Source: Puccinia triticina
Lineage: Eukaryota; Basidiomycota; Pucciniomycetes; Pucciniales; Pucciniaceae
Direction: 5' to 3'
Assembly (NCBI RefSeq): GCF_026914185.1
Contig: NC_070564.1
Location: 1,984,001-2,048,000 of the forward strand
DNA length: 64,000 nucleotides
Part shown: positions 23,001 through 34,844 of the stretch, in pieces
How the letters are laid out: each line of letters opens with the position of its first letter
How positions within the stretch are numbered: position 1 is the first letter of the stretch
Program-made: the position numbers and the translations under genes
The notes under the pieces: generated by a model
Seen by the model: only the letters and a program-made list of their open reading frames with translations
Told to the model about the DNA's origin: nothing
Databases searched by the model: none

Positions 23001-24266
23001 CAAAGCACACTCCGTAATAGGATTATGCCAAAGCACACTCCGTTATAGGAGTGTGCCAAAGCACACTCCGTTATAGGAGTGTGCCAAAGCACACTCCGTT
23101 ATAGGAGTGTGCCAAAGCACACTCCGTTATAAGAGTGTGCCAAAGCACACTCCGTTATAAGAGTGTGCCAAAGCACACTCCGTTATAGGAGTGTGCCAAA
23201 GCACACTCCGTTATAAGAGTGTGCCAAAGCACACTCCGTTATAGGAGTGTGCCAAAGCACACTCTGTTATAGGAGTGTGCCAAAGCACACTCCGTTATAG
23301 GAGTGTGCCAAAGCACACTCCGTTATAGGAGTGTGCCAAAGCACACTCCGTTATAGGAGTGTGCCAAAGCACACTCCGTTATAGGAGTGTGCCAAAGCAC
23401 ACTCCGTTATAGGAGTGTGCCAAAGCACACTCCGTTATAGGAGTGTGCCAAAGCACACTCCGTTATAGGAGTGTGCCAAAGCACACTCCGTTATAGGAGT
23501 GTGCCAAAGCACACTCCGTTATAGGAGTGTGCCAAAGCACACTCCGTTATAGGAGTGTGCCAAAGCACACTCCGTTATAGGAGTGTGCCAAAGCACACTC
23601 CGTTATAGGAGTGTGCCAAAGCACACTCTGTTATAGGAGTGTGCCAAAGCACACTCCGTTATAGGAGTGTGCCAAAGCACACTCCGTTATAGGAGTGTGC
23701 CAAAGCACACTCCGTTATAGGAGTGTGCCAAAGCACACTCCGTTATAGGAGTGTGCCAAAGCACACTCCGTTATAGGAGTGTGCCAAAGCACACTCCGTT
23801 ATAGGAGTGTGCCAAAGCCCACTCCGTTATAGGAGTGTGCCAAAGCACACTCCGTTATAGGAGTGTGCCAAAGCACACTCCGTTATAGGAGTGTGCCAAA
23901 GCACACTCCGTTATTAGGAGTGTGCCAAAGCACACTCCGTTATTAGGAGTGTGCCAAAGCACACTCTGTTATTAGGAGTGTGCCAAAGCACACTCCGTTA
24001 TTAGGAGTGTGCCAAAGCACACTCTGTTATTAGGAGTGTGCCAAAGCACACTCCGTTATTAGGAGTGTGCCAAAGCACACTCTGTTATTAGGAGTGTGCC
24101 AAAGCACACTCCGTTATTAGGAGTGTGCCAAAGCACACTCTGTTATTAGGAGTGTGCCAAAGCACACTCCGTTATTACCAAAGCACACTCCGTTATTACC
24201 AAAGCACACTCCGTTATTAGGAGTGTGCCAAAGCACACTCCGTTAACAGGAGTGTGCCAAAGCACA
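23001..24266. repeat. Subterminal array of about 45 hairpin repeats
   Basis: The unit of 28 bp consists of arms CACACTCC and GGAGTGTG around a GTTATA loop, joined by CCAAAG. From about 23910 the loop becomes TTATTA (29 bp unit), and near 24175 two short units appear. A single copy lies at 47601-47630 near the other end. In plant CACTA elements, subterminal repeats bind the transposon's regulatory protein. The same role here is inference. Confidence 0.95.
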
Positions 24267-24796
24267 CCCACTGCATACATTGTTCATTTTTCCTCAAGGT
24301 ATATTGATCAAAATTTCAGGTATATTGATCAAATTGTCATTTTCATTTTTTTGTGCTATGCCTTTTTAGCGTAGAGGCTGCAAAATGTGCTGAACACAAA
24401 AACTCTCCATAAAGCTATGCAGCACAACATTTTCAGCTAGTCTTAGGCTGCGCTGCGCTGAGAGACCTCTGACCAGGTTTTCAATTCGGACTTTGAAGCT
24501 ACAGGAAGGTCAAAGAGCCTCTGGGGTCAAGAAAGCAGGCAACGATAGAGTGTTACGGGTGAGGCCAGAGCGGGGAAAAGACACAAGCTCTTCATGCTCT
24601 CTGAGTACATAAGGTCGGACTCAAGGAAAACAGTCATGGTTTCGAAATACATATTGATTTGCAGACGAGAAAGACAAGCTGGATAATAAGCTTTATCACA
24701 TGAGTAACACGTAACGCAGTATGTTGGCAAGGCTGAAAATTAGAAACTTACATTGGGGATGGTGCCTGACCTGATGTCATCATCAATCCGTCATCC

Positions 24797-25519
24797 TCAT
24801 TTCCAGATAGATTCCTGCGTGAAAATCAACGGCATTAGTTATCCAGTGATTATTCACTATCAACCACCATCAGCACTCACCGCTTGTTTTCCTTTCTCGA
24901 TGATCACGGACAAGCATCCTGCTCGACGAGTCCAAGCCTTGATTCTCAGTAAGTGCGTTTGAATCTTGGCCGAGTTTTGGAACGATGTACTGCTTTGTGC
25001 AGCTACGACTTCGACAGGAATTCCGAGATTCAACCAGTCACGGAAATCATTACGAGCTTGCTCCTTCGACACAACGACTGCGGCTCTAGCGTGCTCCTTG
25101 ATGTTTTCGTGAATGTGCTGTTGATAATTTACTAACCAGGCCATTTCCGCGTTGTTCACGTGCCCGTACAATTTCTCGAATCGCGACATTTCTAAAGCAG
25201 CCGTCCAGTAATCGTCGGATTGGAGGGCAGTACGTACTTTTCCAAAGGCCTCGTCACGGTTTGATACTTGTTTGGCGGTGAGTTGGTTTTTGACATCTTG
25301 AATTACCTTACGAAGGCGTTGAAAACGTCTAAGGCTGAAGATGCTGGCTCGTAGGGAAGCTCCAGACAGTGAGGCTACTCGTCTCATAATGTTATTGTTG
25401 GTGATTCGCGTTGGAGTGTCGTTTGATGTGTCGGGATTTGGAGACGCGTGGAAAATCCAGGTGAACAAAGGGTCAGGTTTTTTCCGACTTTTCCTTTGTA
25501 GTTGGATTTTGCACCTCAT
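24797..25519 (-). CDS. Cargo gene A of the CACTA element, unknown function
   Basis: Exon 1 runs from an ATG at 25519 (or the in-frame ATG at 25387, MRRVASLSGASLR) to 24881. A GTGAGT donor and an intron (24815-24880) follow, then a six-codon last exon ending in TGA at 24797-24799. The protein would be about 218 residues, or 174 from the second ATG. The Arg/Ser-rich start (ASLRASIFSLRRFQRLRK) resembles a mitochondrial presequence but could also be nuclear. The rest is helical and soluble (FEKLYGHVNNAEMAWLVNYQ). No family was recognised. It faces away from the low-complexity gene starting at 25628, so the two may share a promoter region. Confidence 0.6.
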
Positions 25520-25627
25520 TTCTGATATTTCTTTTGACCCTCATATGCATCAGCTATTCCGGAGGCGTTCCTCTCTGATCAGCTGGTAGCTTGTCTCTCA
25601 TTATTGGCTACGTATACCCCCAGCAAG

Positions 25628-28600
25628 ATGTCCAGCCACGAGTACTTCGATCCATACGACAAAATATGGAAGATTGCTGACCTCTCCGCTTTTATCTATC
25701 GTCTTAACCCCCATGAAGTTATCGCATCAAACGCCAAGATTGAACAGTACCGCGAGATAGCAATGAGGTTAATCCTCGAACGCAATGGCGCACAATTATC
25801 TGACACCCGCGTCACACGTCAAACCCGCAAGAATACAGCTGACAACAATTTGCGAGCCGGAGCCCCTCAGCAAAACCCCCCCCTGGCTATTCAAAAACCA
25901 AGACCTGGTCCAAAGGCGAAACCTGTCTCTAGAGCTCCGCCGCCAGCCGTGTCGAAGGCGTCAAATACTTGTGCTCCTCCGGCAACTTCGACTACTCGAC
26001 CGCTTACTTTGACTTCAAACGGATCGGCCCAGGCATTTAAGACCTCAAAAAACACGACTCGACCTACTACCCCAACAGTGACCAAACCTGTCTTGAAGCG
26101 TCGACCGCCTTCTCCTGCGCAACCAGTTCTCAAAAAACTCAAGGCTACTCGCTCAAATGCCGAGCCTGTCGGCCCGAAATCGGTTCCAAAATCAACCAAG
26201 AAGCCAGCTATGCCAAAAACGACCTTGAAAATCGCTACTCAACCAGTTCCTCAACCCTCCCTCCGATCGCATACGCCTGCTATCGCAAAAGCTGTGTCAC
26301 AGCCTATTGTCACCAAGCCGCGTGCCCAAGTACCTCCTGAAACTGTCCAACGCAAACGAGTGGCCAGCGTTCACTTTGCAGAAACCGATCGTAAAAGAAC
26401 TCGTCAACCACCACCATCTGACCTAGCTTCTGAATCTCAATCTTCTGATTCCCAAGGATCAGATGATCATACTGACAGCAGATCCGGAGATTCTAACACT
26501 CAAGATGATGAGGAGGATGAAGAAGACGAAGACGTAGAGGAAGACGACGAGGATGAAGAAGTGGAAGTAGAGAGTGGAATTGAATGTGCCGAATGGGAGA
26601 TTGATGAAATTCAAGAAAGCGATACTCGTCCTGAGGAGAGCGGTTCAAGTTATGAGGCAAGCAATCACTCTTACGCGAGTAGTCAGGCTGGAGACGACGA
26701 ACCAATAGTCATTAAGAGATTGAACTCCAGTGTCGATGTGTTACACAATCATAGTCAGTACATTCCTCATTAACTTATTATTAGCTCTAGAGACGAGTAC
26801 TCATAACCAAATTACTTTCTTAGGCTCCTCAAGTCAACGCCAACCTGACAGCTCACTGTTGCAGCAGAGCCAAATGAAAGCTCGTCAAATGAATATTGCC
26901 GTCCAATCCGCAAACTCCGCCAGACTCACAAGACAGCTTGTGAATCAAATTCCACTACCCCATCGGCAAACACCTCCACGCAAGGCCTCCGTCAGACCCA
27001 CAAGAAAACTCGGAAATCGAATGCCACCACCCAACCAGTAAGCCCCTCCGTACATCAGAATCACAAGAAAGCTTGCAATTCGAATGCCGCCACCCGATCT
27101 CAGCAGAAAGACAGGTCCAATGTATCTCAAGATCAACATACAATTTCTCGAGTAGCAACTAGCCACAGTGGCTTGACTGCAGGACGACTGCACGAGTATA
27201 TGCCTGGATATGGTCAGTTTTCAAATTCGCTACTCATCACAAAGTGAAAGGTCTAAAGCTGACATAAGATTCAGCCCCCTCAAATGTTTACTCCACCAAA
27301 GTATCTTGTCCGCCAATCATGCAGTCTGCAACACCTCACCTTGGACAACCATCAATCCAGCCGCAGCCTCACCTTGGGCAGCCATTGACCCACCCGCAGC
27401 CTCATCTCACAACATCCGGAGCATTTGAGCAAATCTCGCACATCTCCAGCGGCACACCCCAGCACGCCACTACTGCCCAGAACGTTCCACTGCAAATGTC
27501 TCATCTCTCCAGCGGTACACCCCAACACGCGACTGCTGCCCCAAACGTTCCACTCACATTTCATATTCCGGGAATTGGTTGGCTTCTTTTGCTAGCTCTG
27601 GTGTGTAAATGCGTAGTGCTCACATTTTTTTGTTTTTTTTTGCAGGCACATTTACTCTTGTCCCGCAGGACCCAATTACCCCCAAAGTTTCTAACGCGCC
27701 AATGACCTCCAAGGAACCAACGATCTCTTCGGCTGCATTTCCTTTGACTACTGCAGTATCCCATCCTACCCCCTCTGAAGTCCCAACTCCTAAATGGATT
27801 CGCCTGACTGAAACACCATTGGCATCAACAGGACCAGCATTCCAACCTAAGACGCCAAAGCTGTGGACTCGGCTCCCTTTGACTGATCTCATACACCAAG
27901 AAGCCCTCCTAGAAGGACCCGCCCCTGATTCTTTGGTAGATCCTACTACTAGCATGGAAGAAGCTCCGACGCCAAGCCAACAAACAGCTTATTATAATCC
28001 TGACCGAGTGGACTCTTGCCTACAAACTCTTGAAGCTTTATTAACTAGTCTGGTTCAATCTCAAAAAGATCCGCCGCAAACTTTGCCATCGTCAAATAAT
28101 CAATCCTCAGAGCTTCGACCACTACAACCTTTTCAGCCATCTATGCTCCAACCGCTTGAATCTTCTTGACCCCCCCAACTATCAACGCTACCGCTACATA
28201 CCTTCACTCCACAAACAACCAAATTAGTTCCAAAAACGACCAACCTTTTTTCAAAGTCAATTGGCACTTCCCTTCCACCTGCCATTGATGATTTAAGCAT
28301 TATCCCGGCTACGCCCATCAAACCATTCAGCTTTTCGCAGGTTGGACTCAACGGTGAAACCTCTAATAACCCTTCCAACAATTTTTTTCGTGGCCACCAG
28401 CCCTTCAACTTCTCTCTGCCGGGCAAAATTCCAGGCAGCTTACAACCCAAAGTTGCGGATACAACTCTCGTCTCCTCCCGTCCCATTCATAAGCCAATGA
28501 CGTTTCTGAGCTTGAACTCAAAGAGCAGTACCACATCGGACTCTAGTCAATTGTCTATCAACAACCAAACAAGCATTATACTCGAAGACTCCCCTCCGGT

Positions 28601-29651
28601 TGGAAAAAAACCCGCGGCGCGAACCACCCAAACCAGCTTGCCAGCTACTGAAGCTCCAGTTTTGAAGCGTAAACATAGCAAGAAGCTTGCCATTCCCTCA
28701 GATTCAGCCACTGTTCCTAAGTCACCCGGTTTCAGCAACTTGCAAAACACTGCGATGAAAGCCAAAAATCCTGCGACCCTTGGGACACCCGACCTGCCGA
28801 AAAAGCTCAAGACTATGATCCCCACAACAATTCCTAGTGTTACAAACACCACACCTGCTCTTGAGTCGTCACCTGCTCTTGAGTTGTCTGATTGCATCAA
28901 CACGAAAAAAACTGAAAGCCTTCTTGAGTCATCTAGTTGCATCAACACAAAAAAAACTGAAAACCTTGTTCCGTCCAACAAGATCATGCCCAAGTCCCAA
29001 AACGCTGAAATGTTTTCAACCATCGAAACACAGCCAGTCTCAGCAAAGTCTGAAAACAGTGATAAGCCCAAAACTCTTAGCAGTGCTGCTACTCATCCAA
29101 CTGCACCCGATTTCCCTGCTTGTATCAACTTGAAAAATAACGTCAAAACGGCTGCAATTGAAATCCCGGAAACTGTTGAGACACCCAATATATCCGCTCT
29201 TATTGCCTCCAAAAACGCTGCAACCCTTGTAAAGAATGCAATCGGAATCCCGGAAATCATTGACACGCCAAATTTACCCACTTGCATCAACTTGGCAAAC
29301 CCTGCAAACGTCGAAAAGAATGCAACCAAAATCCCGGAAACCATCGACACCCCAAACTTGCCCACTTGCATCGATTTGGCAAACCCTACGACCCTCAAAA
29401 AGAATGCGATTGGAATCCCAGAAACGAATGACCCCCCAAATTTGCCCGCTTGCATCGACTTGACAAACCCAGCAAACCTTGAAAACAACGCAATCCAAAT
29501 CCCGGAAACCATTAAGACACCTGTGAATCCATCTACTGACCTCACCAAATGTTCAACACAACCAGAAATTGACCCGCTCCAACTGGTACAACCAGATCAA
29601 GCCAAAACTATAGACGGTTCTGCTGAAGACTTATCGGCCTCGGCCTGTTGA
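25628..29651 (+). pseudogene. Large low-complexity element protein with tandem repeats, one nonsense codon
   Basis: A multi-exon gene. Exon 1 starts at ATG 25628 (MSSHEYFDPYDK) and has a globular N-terminal part, then a basic Pro/Lys/Thr-rich region and a Glu/Asp run (about 26505-26570). Further exons lie near 26900-27205, 27276-27575 and 27643-29651, separated by short introns. I did not fix every boundary. The last exon is interrupted by TGA at 28167-28169, after which the same frame stays open to 29651. Its end consists of about five degenerate 30-residue repeats (IPETIDTPNLP, CIDLANP) between 29090 and 29520. It lies upstream of the transposase on the same strand. Function is unknown; a DNA-binding accessory role is possible. 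Confidence 0.6.
29090..29520 (+). repeat. Coding tandem repeat of about 90 bp units
   Basis: Around five degenerate copies of a 27-30 codon unit containing IPETIDTPNLP and CI(N/D)LANPA lie in one frame. A shorter pair of repeats (CINTKKTE) precedes it near 28895-28970. Confidence 0.8.
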
Positions 29652-31992
29652 GATGTGATCTCCTAGCTCCTTTTTGTGTATTTTTATCACTTCTCTTGTT
29701 TACAAAGCTGTGCCCCTCCCCCGGATTAGTTGTACATAGTTGTAAATAGAAGCGTAACTATAAATAGGTCTGATTTACTTGAAATCTGAATCTACATGTC
29801 TTTGTGTATTTGTAATGACAACCCAAAGCGGCGCCCAATTGAGTTTACACACCGGGACAGGACTGCGCCCAAAGCCCGCGGACCCTAAGCACTGAACTGA
29901 CTGCTTCCCTTTGATTGATTGACTAGCCGATTCACCAGCTCAGCAACTTGGCCTTTGCCCTTTGTTCGCACGTTCACACCTCTTCAAGACGCTGGAACCT
30001 CTCAAAATGTTGGTCCATCCATCCCCCCATCACTCACCAAGCGATTCCAGTTTGTCCAAGTTTACTCTTACCATGCCTTTGAAGAATCGCGGCGCCAGGG
30101 CCGCCTGTTGTTGCTTCAGCTACGGATGCAACAAATTTTTTTTTATTGATCCCGATGGCATACGGCAGTGCGGCGTTGAACTTTCAGTGGGGACGCGACA
30201 ACGGCATACTGTCGCAGATATGGTTGCCCTCGCATCTCAGGAGCAGAAATCTTCACAATCAGAATCGGAATCGCAATCCAGCTCTTCTAGTTTGCTGTTT
30301 CCTTTTTGAGTATGTTATGTAAGAAGTGTTAAAACTGAATCTTCTGACTTTTGTTTTCTGACCAGGTTCAAGCAATAGTGACATTCAATCAAATAGCCCG
30401 AGTGAATCACAGGACTCTGCAAGGCTTGGTGTATTGCGTGGCAGTAACGATAGCTTGATTGAGCTTGGTGGTGGTAACTGTGATCTATATTACGACTGCA
30501 GTAAGTTCTGCTTCCACTGTAACAGACGCTGATACTGATCATCATTTGATTATGCAGGCTGTTTTTATGTGAATCATCTTAGTGGTTCCCACCCGGCCAT
30601 TCTTCACTTATGTATTTTTTTGGCTATCTGTCATGTCCTAGAACATTGCTCTCGCACGACATCTTCGTACATCTTGAAAACTCAGGCCGATCTTCTCACA
30701 CTAAGTCTGACTCATGGCCTCAACAATCAATCGCCACGTAAATTATCAGCTCATGAACAGACAACTCTAGCAACTATTCCTCGGGATATTCATACCGTCC
30801 TCCGTTGGCTTCAAATTGCACCTCGCCTCAACCATTTTGTCTTTTGTACCAGCTGCTATGCAATTTATCCTGACGAACAGAAGGCCCCGAATAATTGCAC
30901 CAATTCGTACATTCGAAGTAAAAAGGAGCATACTCGCAACTCACAAGCCTTGGATACCGGTCCCCAAATATGTGGAAATCTCCTTTTCAATGGCGAAAAT
31001 CATTCACGTTGCCTTACCGATCGCTTTCATCGTCCCATCAATGATTCGAATCGCACCCCTCTTCGCCAATATGCAACACAGGATCTTTTCCATTGGATTG
31101 CACGTTTTTTTTCAAGACCCACTGTCGAAGATGCTTTGGATTCAGCAGCCACAAGGTCACAACAACCCTATGATTCGTCTCGCGTTTGTGATATTCAAGA
31201 CTCTCGTGTTTGGAAAGAATTCCGCGGTCCCGACGGCAAGCAGTTCACATGTGAGAGCAATCACCTTGTATTCGGCATGTTTACCGACGGAATCAACCCT
31301 TACGGTAATCGTACAGCCGGCAAAAGTGTCACCGTTACTTTCATCATACTAGTCTGTCTTAGTCTGCCCGTTGAACTACGCCGCTTACCCAAGAATGTTT
31401 TCATAGTCGGAATTGCTCCCGGTCCCAAAGAACCTCCCGTTGACCTATTTAACTGGATCCTAATACCAGTTGTAGATCAATTGCGTACTCTCTGGCGAAC
31501 TGGGCTCCTCTTATCTCAGACCTATCGACATCGTCGTGGAAGGCGGATCTTTGCTGCTCTCTTACCCTTCTTTGCTGATCTACCCGCCTTACGCCGCTCT
31601 CTAGGTTTTGCCAGCCCCAAAGCTACCCTTATGTGCTCATATTGCATGCTACCTAGGCAGGAAATCACCAACCTCGACTCTACCACTTGGCCTAAACGAA
31701 CTCTAGACAATCACAAGTTCTGGGCTTTGAAATACCATCATGCTACATCTAACGCCGCACGCGAAGCTCTTCTTAAGGATCACGGTTCACGCTATTCGGC
31801 CCTTCTCAAGCTGGAATATTGGAATATAATTGATTTTCATGTTGTCGACTCCATGCACAACCTGCTTCTTGGTTTGCTACAGTGGCACTGTCACAAATTC
31901 TGGTGTATGTCTGACAAAGACAATGTTGGGGGAGAACCCAATAATTCTACCGAGGCCAATGACTCAGATGCTGAAGATGTGGAACGTGATCC

Positions 31993-32289
31993 TGTTGAGG
32001 TTGTGTAGTCATTTCTTCCCTTTTTCTCAAGTTCTTGTGCTTCAATCCTTTCGTGTACATATCACAGCTCGTGACATTTCACCTTTGTAGTCACCTGGAG
32101 CAGCAGACGTGGAAGGACCTTTCCTCATCCTTCCACGAACATCATCATCACATTCTGCTGTTCCAGGTGAGTGTATCTTTGTCTTTTCTTTTCTCTCTTC
32201 TCTCTCCTTGTTTTCCTTTTCTCATGCAATGATTATCCTTCCACGAACATCATCATCACATTCTGCTGTTCCAGTTTATCACCGCAACA
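31993..32289 (+). repeat. 5' LTR of the copia element
   Basis: It runs from TGTTGAGG to CCGCAACA. It contains an exact 40-bp direct repeat (32127-32166 and 32235-32274). The first copy ends CAG directly before GTGAGT, and a long pyrimidine-rich spacer leads to the second copy, which also ends in CAG. A stem GTGGAAGGA / TCCTTCCAC overlaps the first copy. Confidence 0.95.
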
Positions 32290-32302
32290 GGTTATGAGCG
32301 CC
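32290..32302 (+). promoter_or_regulatory. Primer binding site, probable initiator tRNA-Met anticodon arm
   Basis: Directly after the LTR the sequence is GGTTATGAGCGCC. It is complementary to a CUCAUAACC-type anticodon loop and stem with a CAU anticodon. Drosophila copia and yeast Ty5 use a cleaved half of initiator tRNA-Met in this way. Confidence 0.65.
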
Positions 32303-32374
32303 ATTTGCCGCTAAAGCCGCAACATCTCTATCAGCGTGGAGGATCCGTACGCTTCTTGATAAAGCTTCCGGTTC

Positions 32375-34800
32375 ATGACACCATCACCACCGAAATCTGA
32401 ACCCGAACCCAAGTCTTTGACAAACTCGTCCACTAGTCGACCGATTCCGACTATGTCTTCTAAACCCGACCAAGAAACCTGGACTCATCCAGCTCTCAAA
32501 ACCACCACCATCAAGCGGCTCAAGCCCCCCGGACCAGGCTCCAACTACAACGAGTGGACCTGGTTTATGCGGGCCCATCTCAACACCACCGATGTCATGT
32601 ACGTTATCAACGATGATATCGCGAAGGCCAGAGCAAATCCACACTGGGCTCGCGACAACAAAGCCGCTTTCGGAGCTATCTCCAGCACGATCCACGCAGC
32701 GCATGTCCGAAAGGTTCGTCACATCACCACGGACGCTCGTGCTCTCTGGACAGCCCTCAAGGAGGCCCATCAGGACTCATCTGCTGGGGGCATTACCTAT
32801 TTTCTTCGCAAACTCACGACCGCCCGAATGACGGGCGATGACCTGACCGCTCACTTGGACGAGATGGCCAAAACGTTCGAGAGCCTCTCAGCTCTCATCA
32901 CCGCTGATGCCCCGCTCACTCTGGACGACATCTACTCGTCGTCGATTCTCACCTCTCTGCCATCTGACTGGCTGTCTTGCGTCTCCGCAATGATGAACAA
33001 CCCCAGAGTTCCTCCCGTCAAAATCCTGGATGCCCTGAAAGCGGAAGAACTTCGTAGAAAGACCAGGAACGAAGATCAAGCTCTCGTGGAGTCCGTCGCG
33101 AAGGCCTCACTCTCTCGCCAGGCCCCGCCCCGATCCTCTAGACCACCAGCCAATCACTCTCTTTTCTGCTCTTTCTGTAAGAGATCCGGCCACAATCTCG
33201 AAATCTGCAAGAACGCCGCGAGGGTACTTGCGGAACATGACCGTCGAAACTCCTCTTCCCGCCGTTCTGAAGCCGGGGGTCGCACAGGCAAGTCGTCAGG
33301 AAATCGTTTCCGTCAAAAACCTCCTGCAAAAGCAGGCCAAACAAGCGTCGTGGACCTCGGTGGTGACGGAGATGAAGATGACTCCGATTACTCAGGCTCG
33401 GACGTCGACAGCTCAGCCCATCCTTCAGCTAAAGCAGGTAACGCTGTAGCTCTTACTGACCACGCTGCAAATTCTGCCGCAGTCTCCCGCAAGGATGCAA
33501 ATCTTGACTCCGGGTGCTCAAATTGTATGACCCCTTACCGTGCGGATGTCAAAAACATCAAACCCGACTCCACTCCCATTCGCCTGGCCAACAACTCAAC
33601 CGTGAAGGCCTCTCATCACGGGACTGCCGATCTTCCCCTCGCCACGACCGTATCCGTCCCGACTCTGGTGGTTCCCGATCTACACGAACCGCTCCTATCA
33701 ATCGCGGCGATGTGTGATGCTGGCCTCACCTGTATCTTCCAAAAGGATGGGTGCGACATCGTCAAATCCAACTCCCTCGCCGTGGATGGTGAGATTGTCG
33801 GACACGGCTACCGCAAAGGGGGTTTGTACTACCTTCCATCCAATGAGGTAAAGTCGCTTTCCACCTCGACCCACAGTCTGTCCTCTGTTGACAGCACTCT
33901 CATGGGTTACCATCGGCGCCTTTCTCACATAGGCCTCCGGCCTCTAAAACACCTACTCAAAATCCTAAACGTCAAACCGAGCGTCATGAACGAAGTGGAC
34001 GTTCAAAAGTGTACGATCTGTGTACAATCAAAGATGCATCGATCCTCGTTCAAGTCTCGTTCGAATTATCGGTCGGACGCCCCCGGGAAGCTTATCCATT
34101 CGGATTTCGGTTCGTTTGAGGTGGTATCCAGGGAAGGATACAAATACTTTGTTACTTTTGTCGACGACTTCTCAAAAGCTGTTTCCCTTTTTCCCATGAA
34201 ATCCAAATCGAATGTTTTCTCCTGCTTTAAGATTTTTCGCGCCCATTTTGAGAAGGATGGCTCTCACAGGATCCTGGCATTGCGATCGGACAACGGCGGG
34301 GAGTATATCTCCTCTGAGTTTACCTCTTATCTCGACCTTGCTGGAATTTCCCATGAACCGGGCCCCCCTCACTCTCCTGAATTAAATGGTGTTGCCGAGC
34401 GGACCAATCGCACACTTGGCAATCTTATCCGCTGTTCCCTCCAGAGTGCTGGTCTTCCAAAACTCTTCTGGGCAGACGCGATGCGTCATATCTCCTTCAC
34501 GCTAAACTCCATTCCATGTTACACTCCCGCAGGCTTCAAGGCGCCAAACAAACTTCTCCGACAACCACTGGCTAATCTCTCAACTCTTCACCCTTTCGGC
34601 TGCCTGGTGTGGTACAAGGTACCAGAAGCCAATCAACAGAAACTCGACGCAAAAGGCCGTCCAGCTCTTCTTCTCTCCTATCTCGGCGATGGGAACGGCT
34701 ATCGACTCTGGGACATGGAAAAGAAGTCAGTAATAAAGTCCCGGGATGTCCTATTCGACGACGATTCATTTCCCTACGGAGCCGAGCTAAAACGCCATCC
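32375..34800 (+). pseudogene. gag-pol: Copia gag, protease and integrase
   Basis: The frame opens at ATG 32375. Gag occupies about the first 270 residues (NEWTWFMRAHLNTTDV; LTTARMTGDDLTAHLDEMAK) and is followed by a zinc knuckle (CSFCKRSGHNLEIC, near 33170). The protease active site is LDSGCSNCMTP (near 33507). Integrase has an HHCC-type region (HRRLSHIGLRPLKHL...CTICVQSKMH) and a DDE core (HSDFGSFEV, SDNGGEYISSEF, ELNGVAERTNR). At about 34797 the frame runs into a 48-bp copy of LTR sequence and is lost. The next domain (RT) is read in another frame. Confidence 0.93.
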
Positions 34801-34844
34801 TTCCACGAACATCATCATCACATTCTGCTGTTCCAGTTTATCAC
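34797..34844 (+). repeat. LTR-derived 48-bp segment inside copia pol
   Basis: These 48 bases match the second internal LTR repeat and the bases after it (32235-32282) exactly. They sit in the variable linker between integrase and RT, where the reading frame switches. They carry an acceptor-like CAG before TTTATC at 34836. Confidence 0.9.

Noticed and set aside
23001..24266. CRISPR-like array
   Set aside because: The units are contiguous palindromic repeats without unique spacers, lie at a eukaryotic transposon end, and have no cas genes nearby.
28547..29548. Minus-strand frames opposite the IPETIDTPNLP repeats
   Set aside because: They are shadows of the repeat on the coding strand, with no independent coding signal.
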